From Emiliania huxleyi CCMP1516 (taxonomy: Eukaryota; Haptophyta; Isochrysidales; Noelaerhabdaceae), in NCBI RefSeq assembly GCF_000372725.1, contig NW_005198900.1:538531-594171 (forward strand): 55,641 nt of DNA, given 5' to 3'. The position numbers and the translations under genes were made by a program. The notes beneath the pieces were generated by a model. The model had not been told where the DNA came from, searched no databases, and saw only the letters and a list, made by a program, of their open reading frames with translations. Positions 21,211 to 30,365 of this stretch are shown piece after piece. Position 1 is the first letter of the stretch, and each line of letters opens with the position of its first letter.

Positions 21211-22341
21211 TCATGGCGCGCCGCGAGCTGCAATCCGGGCTGAGCGTCGCGGGGCGGCGGCTTGAGCGGGCGCGGCAGGCGCGGCGGGCGCGGGAGCGGC
21301 AGCGGGGGCGCCCCCTTGCGGCGCGGCGATTGGGCCGTTGGGAGGCCTCGCCGCGTTGACGCGGATGAGCGCATCAGCGACGTGAGGACGATCTTCAATG
21401 CCCCGAACGTTGATGTTGAGCCACGGGCCGCCGACGTCGGAGATGGCAGGCTCAGTCTCAGACGTCCAGACGGCAGAGACGCTCGTAGAGGCGCATTGGA
21501 CTTCTTGCCAGAGGCGTTGGACAGCGGGACGGGCTAGCGCGAGGAGGCGAGACGAGGAAGAGACAGCAATGAGGTAGAGTGGCATTGCCACGTCGAACAG
21601 ATGCCCAACACTCCCCCACGACGTGATAATCGCCACACAAGGCAGAGAGGGCGTGTCGATCGTCGCGTGTTCATCGCGTACAGCTCCGGTCGTGTCGAGC
21701 GGCGACGTCGGAAGTAGCGGCGGCGAAAGGCAGGGTCCACCTTCGGTGCGAGATCTTTGCGGTAACTGCCGTTGCAGCAGCCCGAGAGCTGGTAGCGGAG
21801 GCAGCAGCTGCGATGGTGGTCCGTAGGCGAGGAGAACGGACCGGTAAGGAGAAGCAAGAGGGGATACTCGTGTCCACACAGCCGCAGTGCTGGCGGAGAT
21901 GCGCTCTGTCGCAGAAGATCCGCAAGCACCCAAGTTGATGTTGCGGTTGTACTCATTCTGCTCAGCCTCCGTGCCGAGCAGTTGGTGGCCGCTGTGCCAC
22001 CGTGCGCCGAGCCTCTGTGCCCAGCCAATCACCACGGCTCGCGCATATGCCCATGGTGCCAGCCATCGTATCGAGCGTAAGCCGGAAATGCTGTGCGGCA
22101 ACACATCTCGCTTGTGTGCCGCACCAGCTCTCATGTCGGCCTCAGTGCCGCACTGCTCACTCCGTGCACTCACCGGTCGGTAGCATGTCAGGAGACGGAA
22201 CACGGAGGAGCTGTATAGGTCACTAGACACCCACACCATCGCTACATCACCACAGCCACCAAGTCGGATACAAGTTGATGACGAAGTGCGACTAACCAAA
22301 CATGAGCACTCTCCAACAAGATGTTTTGCGCGTCGCCACAT
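21211..22341 (-). CDS. Hypothetical 376-residue ORF
   Basis: A long uninterrupted frame in a stretch that is less GC-rich than most of the window, so openness is mildly informative. It ends in an Ala/Pro-rich tail (APRRSARIAARGAP). No domain is recognised, and the apparent N-terminus abuts a dispersed repeat copy. It may be a gene, a retroelement remnant or chance. Confidence 0.25.
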   Translation of the reverse strand: MWRRAKHLVGECSCLVSRTSSSTCIRLGGCGDVAMVWVSSDLYSSSVFRLLTCYRPVSARSEQCGTEADMRAGAAHKRDVLPHSISGLRSIRWLAPWAYARAVVIGWAQRLGARWHSGHQLLGTEAEQNEYNRNINLGACGSSATERISASTAAVWTRVSPLASPYRSVLLAYGPPSQLLPPLPALGLLQRQLPQRSRTEGGPCLSPPLLPTSPLDTTGAVRDEHATIDTPSLPCVAIITSWGSVGHLFDVAMPLYLIAVSSSSRLLALARPAVQRLWQEVQCASTSVSAVWTSETEPAISDVGGPWLNINVRGIEDRPHVADALIRVNAARPPNGPIAAPQGGAPAAAPAPAAPAAPAQAAAPRRSARIAARGAP

Positions 22342-22460
22342 TCACAGACCTTGTTATTGACAAGAAAATACGTCCTATGGCGCTTTGCGCTGGTCTATGA
22401 GAGGTTGAGGTGCGAGCCCTGGAGGCCCTGGGGATGGGGGGAGACTACCCGCGGGCCTAG
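22342..22460 (-). repeat. Copy of the about 92-bp dispersed repeat family
   Basis: In reverse orientation it matches the copies at 29927-30312 and 38559-38690. It starts TTCACAGACCTTGTTATTG and continues through GAGGTTGAGGTGCGAGCCCT to the GACTACCCGCGGGCC flank also present near 30105. Confidence 0.85.
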
Positions 22461-22746
22461 ATAGAAGGCCCGCGCGCAGGGGGGTGGGACATTGAGATTG
22501 AAGGCGGAGGTGGAGGCGGCGGAGGCTCGGCGAGCACGGCTGGGAGCGGCAGAGGATTCAGGATCCGGGCAAGCGCGGATCTGAGAAGAGGGGTGGCTTT
22601 CATTGGTTGGTCACGATCGGGACGGATGACACGTCTGATGCAGACATGCGGTCACCCTCGATTCCTGTTTGTTGAATGTTGAAGCCCTCTTCGATGCAGT
22701 CGCAGGAGTGATAACCCATCGAGGTGGGAGCCGCCTGCGGCATTAA

Positions 22747-23028
22747 TTACTGAATGAATCCTCCACCAGTGGCGCAAGCCCGCTCGTCCCGACGCTCGAG
22801 CGACTCGTCCACCTTCCCAGCCACACCCTGCACAGCAGCATGGCCATCCTCCTCCTCCTCCTCACTGGAGTTGTCCCACCCGTCGTCGGAGTCGTCGCCA
22901 CGGCGCTCGAAGCGGCAGCAGAGCTCCTCTTCCTCTGCTTCCTCTGCTAGCAGCTGCGCCAGCACTGCCTCCCACTCAGGGTCGGCAGCAGAGCCAGCAT
23001 CGCTTTGAGCAGAGCAGCGCATTGCCAC
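22747..23028 (-). CDS. Hypothetical acidic ORF
   Basis: A 93-residue frame with an acidic central stretch (AEEAEEEELCC, SSEEEEEDG). An overlapping frame to about 23193 begins MAERHAAAPH with a better start context. The two may be exons of one gene, but no clear intron joins them. Confidence 0.25.
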   Translation of the reverse strand: MAMRCSAQSDAGSAADPEWEAVLAQLLAEEAEEEELCCRFERRGDDSDDGWDNSSEEEEEDGHAAVQGVAGKVDESLERRDERACATGGGFIQ

Positions 23029-23216
23029 GTCCTCGTCGCTAGCCTATCGTCGCAGAGCTCCACCGCGGCGAGAGACGTGGTGACAGTGGCGACCGACGTG
23101 CCAGTGGCGCGGCTGGCATCGCCAGCAGCGAGGCCGCCAGCATCGCCGCCGCGCACCGCGGCGTGGGGCGCAGCAGCGTGCCGTTCGGCCATCGTGTTAC
23201 GACATCCGACCTGCTT

Positions 23217-23239
23217 TTCACATAAACGCACAACTCCGG
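23217..23239 (+). promoter_or_regulatory. Recurring TTCACRWAAACRCACAA motif
   Basis: TTCACATAAACGCACAAC lies just upstream of the minus-strand ATG at about 23193. Near-identical or similar motifs are at 29819, 25406 and, on the minus strand, 35355-35376. Confidence 0.35.
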
Positions 23240-23435
23240 ACCCAAGACGCACAAGCACAGACAGTCGAGAAGGGGGAGAGACAGCAACGACAGTCAGAAG
23301 TCAGCGCTGGGTCCCAGGAAGGCGAATGCGATGACGGCCTCTAGTGTGAGCTCTAGCTAGTGAGCTCATACGCACGCCGGCAGATCGCGACTATATACAG
23401 CTAGTTAAGAGCCGACCGACCCTCGCGTCCGGTGC

Positions 23436-25391
23436 TCACCGACGGCCGGGCGGGCCGCCCGCCCACGCGCCGCCTACGCGCAGCGCGTGCGCCGCAAACT
23501 CGCCCGCCGACAGCGCTGGCCAGTCTCCATCGGCCGTCGCGAGAGGCCTGCCCGGCTGTCGCCGCGGGGCCCCCACGAACACCACGCGTCGGATGCGGTG
23601 CCGCGCGAACTCGCGCGCAAAGTGCACGCCCCACGCCCGCCGCAGCGTCGTAGCGAAGTAGGACCGCGCCTCCTTCGCGCTACGCGCGCCGATCCGCCTC
23701 CAGTGCTGCTTGGATGCCGACTCCACCACACAGTCGAACAGCTGGTGCAGGTCGTCCGACGCCTCCGCGTAGGCCCCGACAACGAGGCTGCGCACGGTGC
23801 CAAACGAGCGCAGCACGGAGGAAACGGCGTCCCTCGAGCCGTTGTTCCATGCCTGCACGTGCGGCTTGGCATCGAGCGCCGCCGCCCGCGCCTCGTAGTC
23901 GCGCTGGACAAGGTTCGCCCTGTCGGCGACAGCGCCGCCCTGGCCATCGTCGCGCGCCCGAGCGCTCATGTAGTGAGGCCCGCCGCGGTGGATGGTCTTG
24001 CCCTCGAGGAGGTGCTCCGCCGGCGGCTGCTCGGGCCCGCGCTGCACTGTCGTGCCGCGCCACCGGACAGACGGATGCGCCTGGCCTCGTGTGCCCGTGC
24101 AGCGCGCCGTGCGGGACTCGCGCAGCTTGCAGTGCAGGCGCCCATCCGGCACGATGCCGTTCTTGCCGCGCGTGCCAGCTGTGCCGTTGAGTGTGACAGG
24201 CGGGATGACGGCGCTGAAGATCTCGCGCGGTTCCTCCTTGCCGCGCAGCCCCGCGTGCAGCGCATCACCGATCACGCGTGAGAAGATGTCGTCGTGGCAG
24301 TTGCCGTGGGCGCGGTCGTTGAGCGTCGCCAAGCCCAGCTGGACGCCAAAGGCATCGCAGACTCGAGGAGGGCCGCGGCCGGAGCAGGCGATGCTCTTGC
24401 CCACGAGCGCGCGCACGGCTGGGCTCTCCCGGCCGAGGTAGGTGCAGAAGATCTCGCGGAACTCGCGCGCCTCGCACCGGTTCTGAGCCGAGGGCCATGA
24501 GCTCACCCACGCGGACGAGAACGAGTCGACGGCCAGCCACGCCTCCCGCCGCGTGTCGCCGTGCGGCAGCCCGAGGATGCTGCGGCTGAGCTGGTTGCGC
24601 TTGACCTGCTCCCGCTGCTGCGTCAGCTGCCGCTGTAGCCCAGCGCTGCCGGCCCGCCCGTTGCCAGCCTCGGGAGCCCGGACATCGAGAGGTCCCGCCA
24701 CGCCCTCGCCGCGGACCTCTCGCTGCATGCCCTCCCACGCCTTCTTGAAGGACTCGCCCGTCGGCGTCAGCTGCCCCAGCTGCGCGCCGAGCGGGTTGAC
24801 GTTGGTGGTGCAGCCCGAGAGGAAGCGCGAGAGGCGAGGGCTGTTCGGGTACGGCAACTCGAAGGCGCCGTGGCCGAAGAGCGGAGCGAGCATCTGGAAG
24901 AAGCCGCGCTCTCTGCCGCCGCCGGGCGTCGACCTGTCGAGGAACCTCTCGGCCGCCTCGACAAAGCAGGCGCAGAACGCAGCCGGCGCCACCTCCTCGA
25001 GCGAGCGCAGGCCGAGGCCGCGCATCCGCGCAGGCAGGCGAGCCCGCCGCGCGGTGATGGCGTCGCCGAGCACGCCCTCGTAGCCGCACGCCTCAGCGGC
25101 ACGGGTGAGCGCAGCGTCGACGACGCGAGCGTGGGACACCGTCTTGTCGGGAGGGAGGTGCCGAAGGATGAAGTCGAACTTGGCGGAGCAGGAGTAGTAG
25201 ATGGCGGCCCACAGCGCGTGGGGGCTCGCAGCACGTAGCGAAAGAACTGTCTTGTCGATGTAGCTCACGATACTGCTCACCTGGGCGCGTAACCACGCAT
25301 CCACAAACCCTGCCTCCCCCATTGGGCAGCCCGCGACCATCACGCCTCGGTACGTCCGCGACCCGCCATCCTCCTCCGGCACCAGCACCAT
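23436..25391 (-). mobile_element. 5'-truncated non-LTR retrotransposon, RT C-terminal part
   Basis: A continuous 651-residue frame. It opens with a reverse-transcriptase thumb-like segment (RGVMVAGCPMGEAGFVDAWL, then CSAKFDFILRHLPPDK), which in this class of algal retroelements follows the palm domain. The palm with its YxDD box is absent. The middle contains HGNCHDDIFSRVIGDAL...IVPDGRL, which could be a PD-(D/E)xK-type nuclease core, and the end has LRSFGTVRSLVVGAYAEASD and LRRAWGVHFAREFARH. The assignment is pattern memory, not an alignment. Loss of the 5' half is what target-primed reverse transcription commonly leaves. The downstream end shows no poly(A) tract that I can see. Confidence 0.55.
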
Positions 25392-25405
25392 GCCTGCTTT
25401 TCACA

Positions 25406-25425
25406 TTCACGAAAACACAACCCAC
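25406..25425 (+). promoter_or_regulatory. TTCACGAAAACACAA motif upstream of START gene
   Basis: About 100 bases before the START-gene ATG. A matching TTTCACGAAAACACACA precedes the S41 peptidase ATG at 35337. Role inferred from position only. Confidence 0.35.
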
Positions 25426-25519
25426 AAGCTCAGACAGACCCTCACCGCTTTCCCGGCCTGCACACGACGTCGGACACGACTGCCGTACCCGCTCTCCGCA
25501 CCCGTCGACACACACACAT

Positions 25520-26317
25520 ATGCGCGTGATCCTCCTCCTCTTCCTCGCCGGCCCCGCCTCAGCGGCGCGTGCGGTCACGGTCCCCGCTCCGCTACAGCGG
25601 CCACTCGACTGTGTGCGCTCGCTGCTCGACCGGCTGCCACGGCCGCGCGATGGCTCCTGGCCCGCGACCGGCTCGACGCGGCCGCCACCGCGCGGGCCTG
25701 CAGACATTGAGCGCTTTGTCGGCGAGGCGACTGAGGAGGAGGGGTGGGCGCCGGTCGTCAGCCGCGATGGCTTTCAGGTGAGCCGTCGCAACCTGAGGGG
25801 CAGCCGGCACGTGTACGTGCGGGGGCAGGGCGTGTTTGGCGCTCCGCCGGAGGCCGTGATCGGCCTCTTCGAGACCTCGGACGCGGCACTCATCCGCCGC
25901 TACAATCCGCTGTACGACTCGGGGTGGGACCTCGAGCGGTACGACTCGCGCACGAAGGCGGCGTACGCCAAGGTGAGGGCCGCTTGCCCCGGGGTGCGGC
26001 CGCGCGACACGGTCTCGCTCATCTCGCGGCGCGACGTCGGCGGCGGGGGCGCGTGGGGCTGCGGCGGCACCGTCTTTTTCCAGGAAGCCACGACCCACCC
26101 CGCCGCGCCACCGCTGCGCGGCGTCGTGCGCGCCAAGATACTGCGCGGGATGTTCCTCGTGCAGCCGGTGCCGGGCTGCCCGCGCCAGACGAGGTTCACC
26201 TTTACGCAGCAGTGCGACGCCGGCGGGGTGATCCCGTCCTGGCTGATGAACCGGCTGATCGTCTCGGAATCGATCCACTTCTTGCAACGGCTCGACCGGA
26301 CCGCGCAGGGCCGGTAG
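25520..26317 (+). CDS. START-domain lipid-binding-like protein with signal peptide
   Basis: A 265-residue single-exon protein from ATG 25520, chosen because it starts a clear signal sequence (MRVILLLFLAGPASAARA). The mature part reads as a START/StAR-related lipid-transfer fold: DGFQVSRRNLRGSRHVYVRG, GVFGAPPEAVIGLFE, YNPLYDSGWDLERYDSRT, PRDTVSLIS, and a C-terminal helix region IPSWLMNRLIVSESIHFL. START domains bind single sterol or phospholipid molecules in a cavity. The signal peptide suggests action in the secretory pathway or, in a secondary-plastid alga, in the plastid. The next gene-like element upstream is the retroelement on the other strand. Confidence 0.75.
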   Translation: MRVILLLFLAGPASAARAVTVPAPLQRPLDCVRSLLDRLPRPRDGSWPATGSTRPPPRGPADIERFVGEATEEEGWAPVVSRDGFQVSRRNLRGSRHVYVRGQGVFGAPPEAVIGLFETSDAALIRRYNPLYDSGWDLERYDSRTKAAYAKVRAACPGVRPRDTVSLISRRDVGGGGAWGCGGTVFFQEATTHPAAPPLRGVVRAKILRGMFLVQPVPGCPRQTRFTFTQQCDAGGVIPSWLMNRLIVSESIHFLQRLDRTAQGR

Positions 26318-27254
26318 CCACGAGCGTGGGCCGCCCGTGGCATGTTTGAACGCGCATACACATGTTAGACTAGAGTCTCAAAGCCAAGAATAAAAAACCC
26401 GCTGCCGCCACCACGACACTAGACACAGCTCACACCGAGAGCGAGACTTGTCACCTGCGATTCAATCTCCCCTGCACACCGCCTCGTCTGAGCGACAGCC
26501 ATATATGTCGTGTCCATCCCTGAAAATTAGATATTCTTACCTTCTTGCCCCCCTCCGAGACTGGAGACACCCACACCCCAGTATCAGACCAGGGGGACTG
26601 CCCCCCGCCCCCGCTTGCCCTGGGACTGCACAGGATAGCGTGCCCCAATTGGCGACACATAGCGGGGGACACTGCGCAAGGAGGGGGTGCGTCGCCTTTC
26701 TTTGTCCTCTCGAGGGAATGTTCTCTCGACGCCCATGGCCTTTTTCTGAGGTTTCGTACTAATGACGTCCTTCTTGGCACTTCGGGCGTCGGTTGTGCGT
26801 ATCTGTGGTGTCTCGGTAATGTGTTACGGGTATCGGTCGCTGAGTGGACGCTATCTCTAACCATTTGATCTACGTTTGCCGACTTCGGCCGTCGGCCTCT
26901 CGATGGTCGAGTGGCTTCCGGATCGAATCGGCGACTATGACCCTTATAATTTTTTTCACACCTGGCGGGCCCAATTTTGCTCAGATGCACCTCCGAATTC
27001 GATATTCGAAATCGCGTCCTCACGCTTAGCGCTTGGTGTGCGTCCGTTTTTCGTCACGGGTTGTCGGTAAGAGGAAAAGGGCTCTCGTGTCCATCCCTGA
27101 ACTCTGCGCAACGCGCTTCACATCTGCTTTTTCATGAGCTTGGATGGCGCGCGAGGCCGCCGCTTGGCTATAATCCCGCTGCCCTTCAACCGCGGCCAGG
27201 TCGATATCGCTCTTACCCACCTTGCGCTTCGAATTGAAATAATACACACTTGAT

Positions 27255-27350
27255 CAGGCACATGGCATATGCCTTGACATGCGCATGCGGGTACAACAAA
27301 CATGTGCATGCACATGACCTGTGCGTGCACATGTGCATGTGCATGCACAC
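27255..27350. repeat. Alternating purine-pyrimidine, palindrome-rich tract
   Basis: Runs of ACATGTGCATGCACATG, GTGCGTGCACATGTGCATG and similar form overlapping palindromes with Z-DNA or cruciform potential. Confidence 0.7.
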
Positions 27351-27486
27351 AAACGATCGCCGAGCGCGAGCTCGAGCGCGCGGCGAACCTAGATCCTAGT
27401 GCCAGGCCGGATTTTCCCGCCTTCCTCTCCTCTTTTGGATTTTTTTCTTTTTCTACGATCTAAGATGCTCGATTTTGCTTTCAAGT

Positions 27487-27542
<56 letters not shown>

Positions 27543-27547
27543 GCAGC
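27487..27547 (+). repeat. (CAG)n microsatellite
   Basis: About 18-20 CAG units ending in CCGCAGCAG. No recognisable gene encloses it. Confidence 0.95.
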
Positions 27548-27593
27548 AGCTTTGCCACAACAAACCTACTGTCGCGGCCTAAAGTGTGTGCAA

Positions 27594-27710
27594 GTTAGTC
27601 AGATCACGATCCCGGCGTGAACACGACTAACTGACGGATCCGCTCCTGACAGTCGCACGCACCGCACACTGCGGCGCGTGCGACTGTCTTTGTTTGAAGT
27701 AAAAAGTCGA
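27594..27710 (+). other. Double hairpin with conserved 3' box
   Basis: First stem AGTTAGTC/GACTAACT (27594-27634). Second stem GACAGTCGCACGC (27648-27660) pairs perfectly with 27676-27688 around a 15-nt loop, followed by TTTGTTTGAAGTAAAAAGTC. A structurally matching element is at 52685-52745. Confidence 0.6.
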
Positions 27711-27854
27711 ACCAGAGCGGCGTCGGCGTTGATCTGAGTTTCCTCCCACGGACCGGCCGTGCGGCACCGCTCCGGGAAGCACGCCGGCGAAACACCATCA
27801 AGCTGCTGTACAGTCTCGGCACCTCCCCTGGCTTAGCTAGAGTGAGACTGAGCC

Positions 27855-28160
27855 CTGGCTTGTCAGGCTGTCAGGTGCTGTCAGGTGATCTGTCGGGCTG
27901 TCGGGCAGCTGTCAGGCACTGTCAGGTGCCTCTGTCAGACCAGCTGCCGGGTGCTGTCAGTGCTGTCAGGTGCTGTCGGGTGCGTGTCTGACATCAGCGG
28001 GGCTCTGTAGCTGTCGGGTGCTGTCGGAGCTGTCGGGTGTTGCTGTCAGACGCTGTCGGAGCTGTCAGAGCTGTCAGGCTGCTGCTGCTGTCAGACGTTG
28101 GGCTGTTGCTGTCAGGTGCTGTCAGGTGGTGCTGTCGGGGTGCTGTCAGGCTCTGACACA
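27855..28160 (+). repeat. CTGTCRGG degenerate minisatellite, block 1
   Basis: Dozens of CTGTCAGG/CTGTCGGG units at irregular 9-20-base spacing. A second block is at 29285-29525. Confidence 0.9.
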
Positions 28161-28269
28161 CACCAGCCACACTTATGACACTATCAAGAGGAGACCAGCA
28201 GGACTCTACTGCACACATACTCTAGTCTCTACTCTGCCTCCGGTCCCACCATCTTCTTCATGGTGGACG

Positions 28270-28560
28270 TCACCATCTTCTTGTCTGCCGCACTGAGAGA
28301 ATAGCAGAGAGGCAGGCTGGAGTGCTTCTTCGGTACACCTTGCTGATGATCTGGTAGTTGCTTGTCCAGCGGAAGGCCTCCCCATCGTTGTCGCTCGTCA
28401 GCTTGTAGTACTTGCACGCTCTGTTCTGGTAGCGCGGGCCGTCTGGGGGGGTCCCGTCACCCTTCACCTCACGGTACCACCGGAGGATAAAGAGGCCCTT
28501 GGGGTCGTTGATGAAGACCCCGTTGCTGCGCTGACTCATCGAGAGCTGGCGCAGGTACTC
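28270..28560 (-). CDS. Hypothetical ORF, possible exon
   Basis: Open frame reading MSQRSNGVFINDPKGLF then ILRWYREVKGDG and YKLTSDNDGEAFRW. Its composition is protein-like rather than GC-driven, but I recognise no family and the boundaries are undefined. Confidence 0.3.
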   Translation of the reverse strand, partial: EYLRQLSMSQRSNGVFINDPKGLFILRWYREVKGDGTPPDGPRYQNRACKYYKLTSDNDGEAFRWTSNYQIISKVYRRSTPACLSAILSVRQTRRW

Positions 28561-28568
28561 TGCGCTCG

Positions 28569-29090
28569 AGCTGCCAGTGGCACGATCGGCTCGAACTGCT
28601 CCAACGTGCTGCGCCACACCGCCGGCGAGTCGCACCTCCGCGCGTGGCTCGCCGACCTGCCGGTGGAAGCGGAGAAGCCGACGCTCGCCGAGCTGCAAAC
28701 GTGCGTTCTCCTCGCCGTGTGTCCATCAATACCCGCACGCGGGGCACTCACCCTCCTCTCGCGCGGCGGTCGCAGGTGTCGATCGCGCACAAGTGGCTGG
28801 GCAGCGAGCGCTCCAAGCGCACCACGCAGACCAAGGTGCGGGTGCAGCGCAAGGCGCAGAGGGAGGCGACCAACGCGGCGGTCGACGCCGCCGTGGCTAC
28901 TGGCCGGGCGGTGGCGGGGGCGCTGACGCCGATGACGCCGGCGGCTAGTACGCAGCTGCCCCCCCTCCTACGGCGTGATCACGGCGGCGGCGGCGGCCGC
29001 CTGGGGAGCGCAGCTGGCGGCGCAGGCGCAGGCGGCGGCGGCGGCACAGACGGCGGCGGCCACCCCCACCCAGACGCCGTAGGCATATGA
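28569..29090 (+). CDS. Hypothetical two-exon ORF
   Basis: An open stretch reading NVLRHTAGESHLRAWLADLP ending ELQTC (donor near 28705) can join VSIAHKWLGSERSKRTTQTK at 28777. A Gly/Ala-rich tail runs to the stop at 29090. Family unknown; the 5' end is not found. Confidence 0.35.
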   Translation, partial: SCQWHDRLELLQRAAPHRRRVAPPRVARRPAGGSGEADARRAANVRSPRRVSINTRTRGTHPPLARRSQVSIAHKWLGSERSKRTTQTKVRVQRKAQREATNAAVDAAVATGRAVAGALTPMTPAASTQLPPLLRRDHGGGGGRLGSAAGGAGAGGGGGTDGGGHPHPDAVGI

Positions 29091-29284
29091 CTGAAGGGCC
29101 CCAGAAGGCTTAGCTGGTAGCTTCATTTGTAGTAGCACAGCCGCGGGTCCGCAGAGGTGGGGCGGGAGGGTTGAGAGAGAGACCCTAGGAGAGACCCATG
29201 ACCATCCCATGACTACATGTCTTTGCATGTAATAGTTTTGTTATACCCTCATGGGGCACAAGAAAGAGGCTGCACGGCCTGTGT

Positions 29285-29525
29285 ACGGTCTGTGCTGCTG
29301 TCGGGCTGTCAGCGCTGCTGTCAGGCCACTGTGTGCTGTCGGGCTGTCGGGCAGCTGTCAGGCTGTCACGTTAGGGCCTGACAGGACGGAGCCCCTCTGA
29401 TGTCAGACTCTGCTGTCAGGCTGTCAGATACGTGCTGTCAGGCTGTCAGAGAAGTGCTGTCAACGCTGTCAGGCTGTCGGGCACTGTCAGGCGCTGTCCG
29501 GGGTTTGCTGTCAGGCTGTCAGACC
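29285..29525 (+). repeat. CTGTCRGG degenerate minisatellite, block 2
   Basis: Same motif as 27855-28160. The two blocks bracket the weak ORFs at 28.3-29.1 kb. Confidence 0.9.
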
Positions 29526-29926
29526 AGGGCTCAGGAGTGAGAGATATTGTGCACATGGTCTATCTCTACGCTACAATATACTCACTGACACTTCACCTCC
29601 CAGAGCTCGTTCTGGTCCGCCACGGCCATCCTCGGCTTCCGGAGGGCCCCCGGCCGCGGCGCGGTGCGGCGGCGTCACAAATCCAAACGCAGAGCACCGG
29701 GACGCGGTCGGGCGATCTGAGGCCCAACTAGGCGTATGCATTGCCCATCCAGGGCTATCACCTGGACCTATCAACAGGCGCCTGCGGCGCCGTGCTCAGG
29801 AGCTGCTGCTCCAACCTGTTCACATAAACGCACAACCCCGGGCCCCGAAATCGCACAGTGACAGTCAGACATGCAACACGGGGTCCCAGGGAAGGCAAGC
29901 AAAAACCTTATCGCGCGCGCAACCTG
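29526..29926. other. Short gap, no gene seen
   Basis: Contains TTCACATAAACGCACAAC at 29819, a member of the recurring upstream motif. No supported gene follows it within the next few hundred bases apart from the RING gene at 30366. Confidence 0.4.
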
Positions 29927-30312
29927 TTCACAGCCTTGTTATTGAGAAGAAAATACGTCCTACTTGAGTATGGCGCTGTGCGCTGGTATGTGAAGGCCTC
30001 CAGGGCTCGCACCGCAACCTCTCACAGGCCAGCGCACAGCGCCATACGAGGTATTTTCTTCTCAATAACAAGGCTGTGAATCTCAATAACAAGGCTGTGA
30101 ACGGCCCGCGGGTAGTCTCCCCCCATTCCCAGGGCCTCCAGGGCTCGCACCTCAACCTCTCACAGACCAGCGCATAGCGCCATAGGACGTATGTTCTTCT
30201 CAATAACAAGGCTGTGAATTCCCAGGGCCTCCAGGGCTCGCACCTCAACCTCTCACAGGCCAGCGCACAGCGCCATAGCAGGTATTTTCTTCTCAATAAC
30301 AAGGCTGTGAAC
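29927..30312. repeat. Cluster of four copies of a 92-bp repeat, two as a foldback
   Basis: 29927-29986 and 30029-30080 are near-perfect inverted copies (TTCACAGCCTTGTTATTGAG and its complement), forming a long hairpin. Two further direct copies end at about 30219 and 30312. Each direct copy runs from CCAGGGCCTCCAGGGCTCGC to AATAACAAGGCTGTGAA. Confidence 0.9.
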
Positions 30313-30365
30313 AGACGCACTTGCCTTCTGGGCGGGGGGGGGCCGGCAGATCTCTCCGCGGCGTT

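Larger units (their letters stand above)
26318..28229. other. Long non-coding stretch, repeat-rich
   Basis: No gene supported. The left half is moderately AT-rich and repeats GTGTCCATCCCTGAA at about 26510 and 27087. The right half holds a purine/pyrimidine alternating tract, a CAG microsatellite, paired hairpins and a CTGTCRGG minisatellite, listed separately. Confidence 0.5.
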
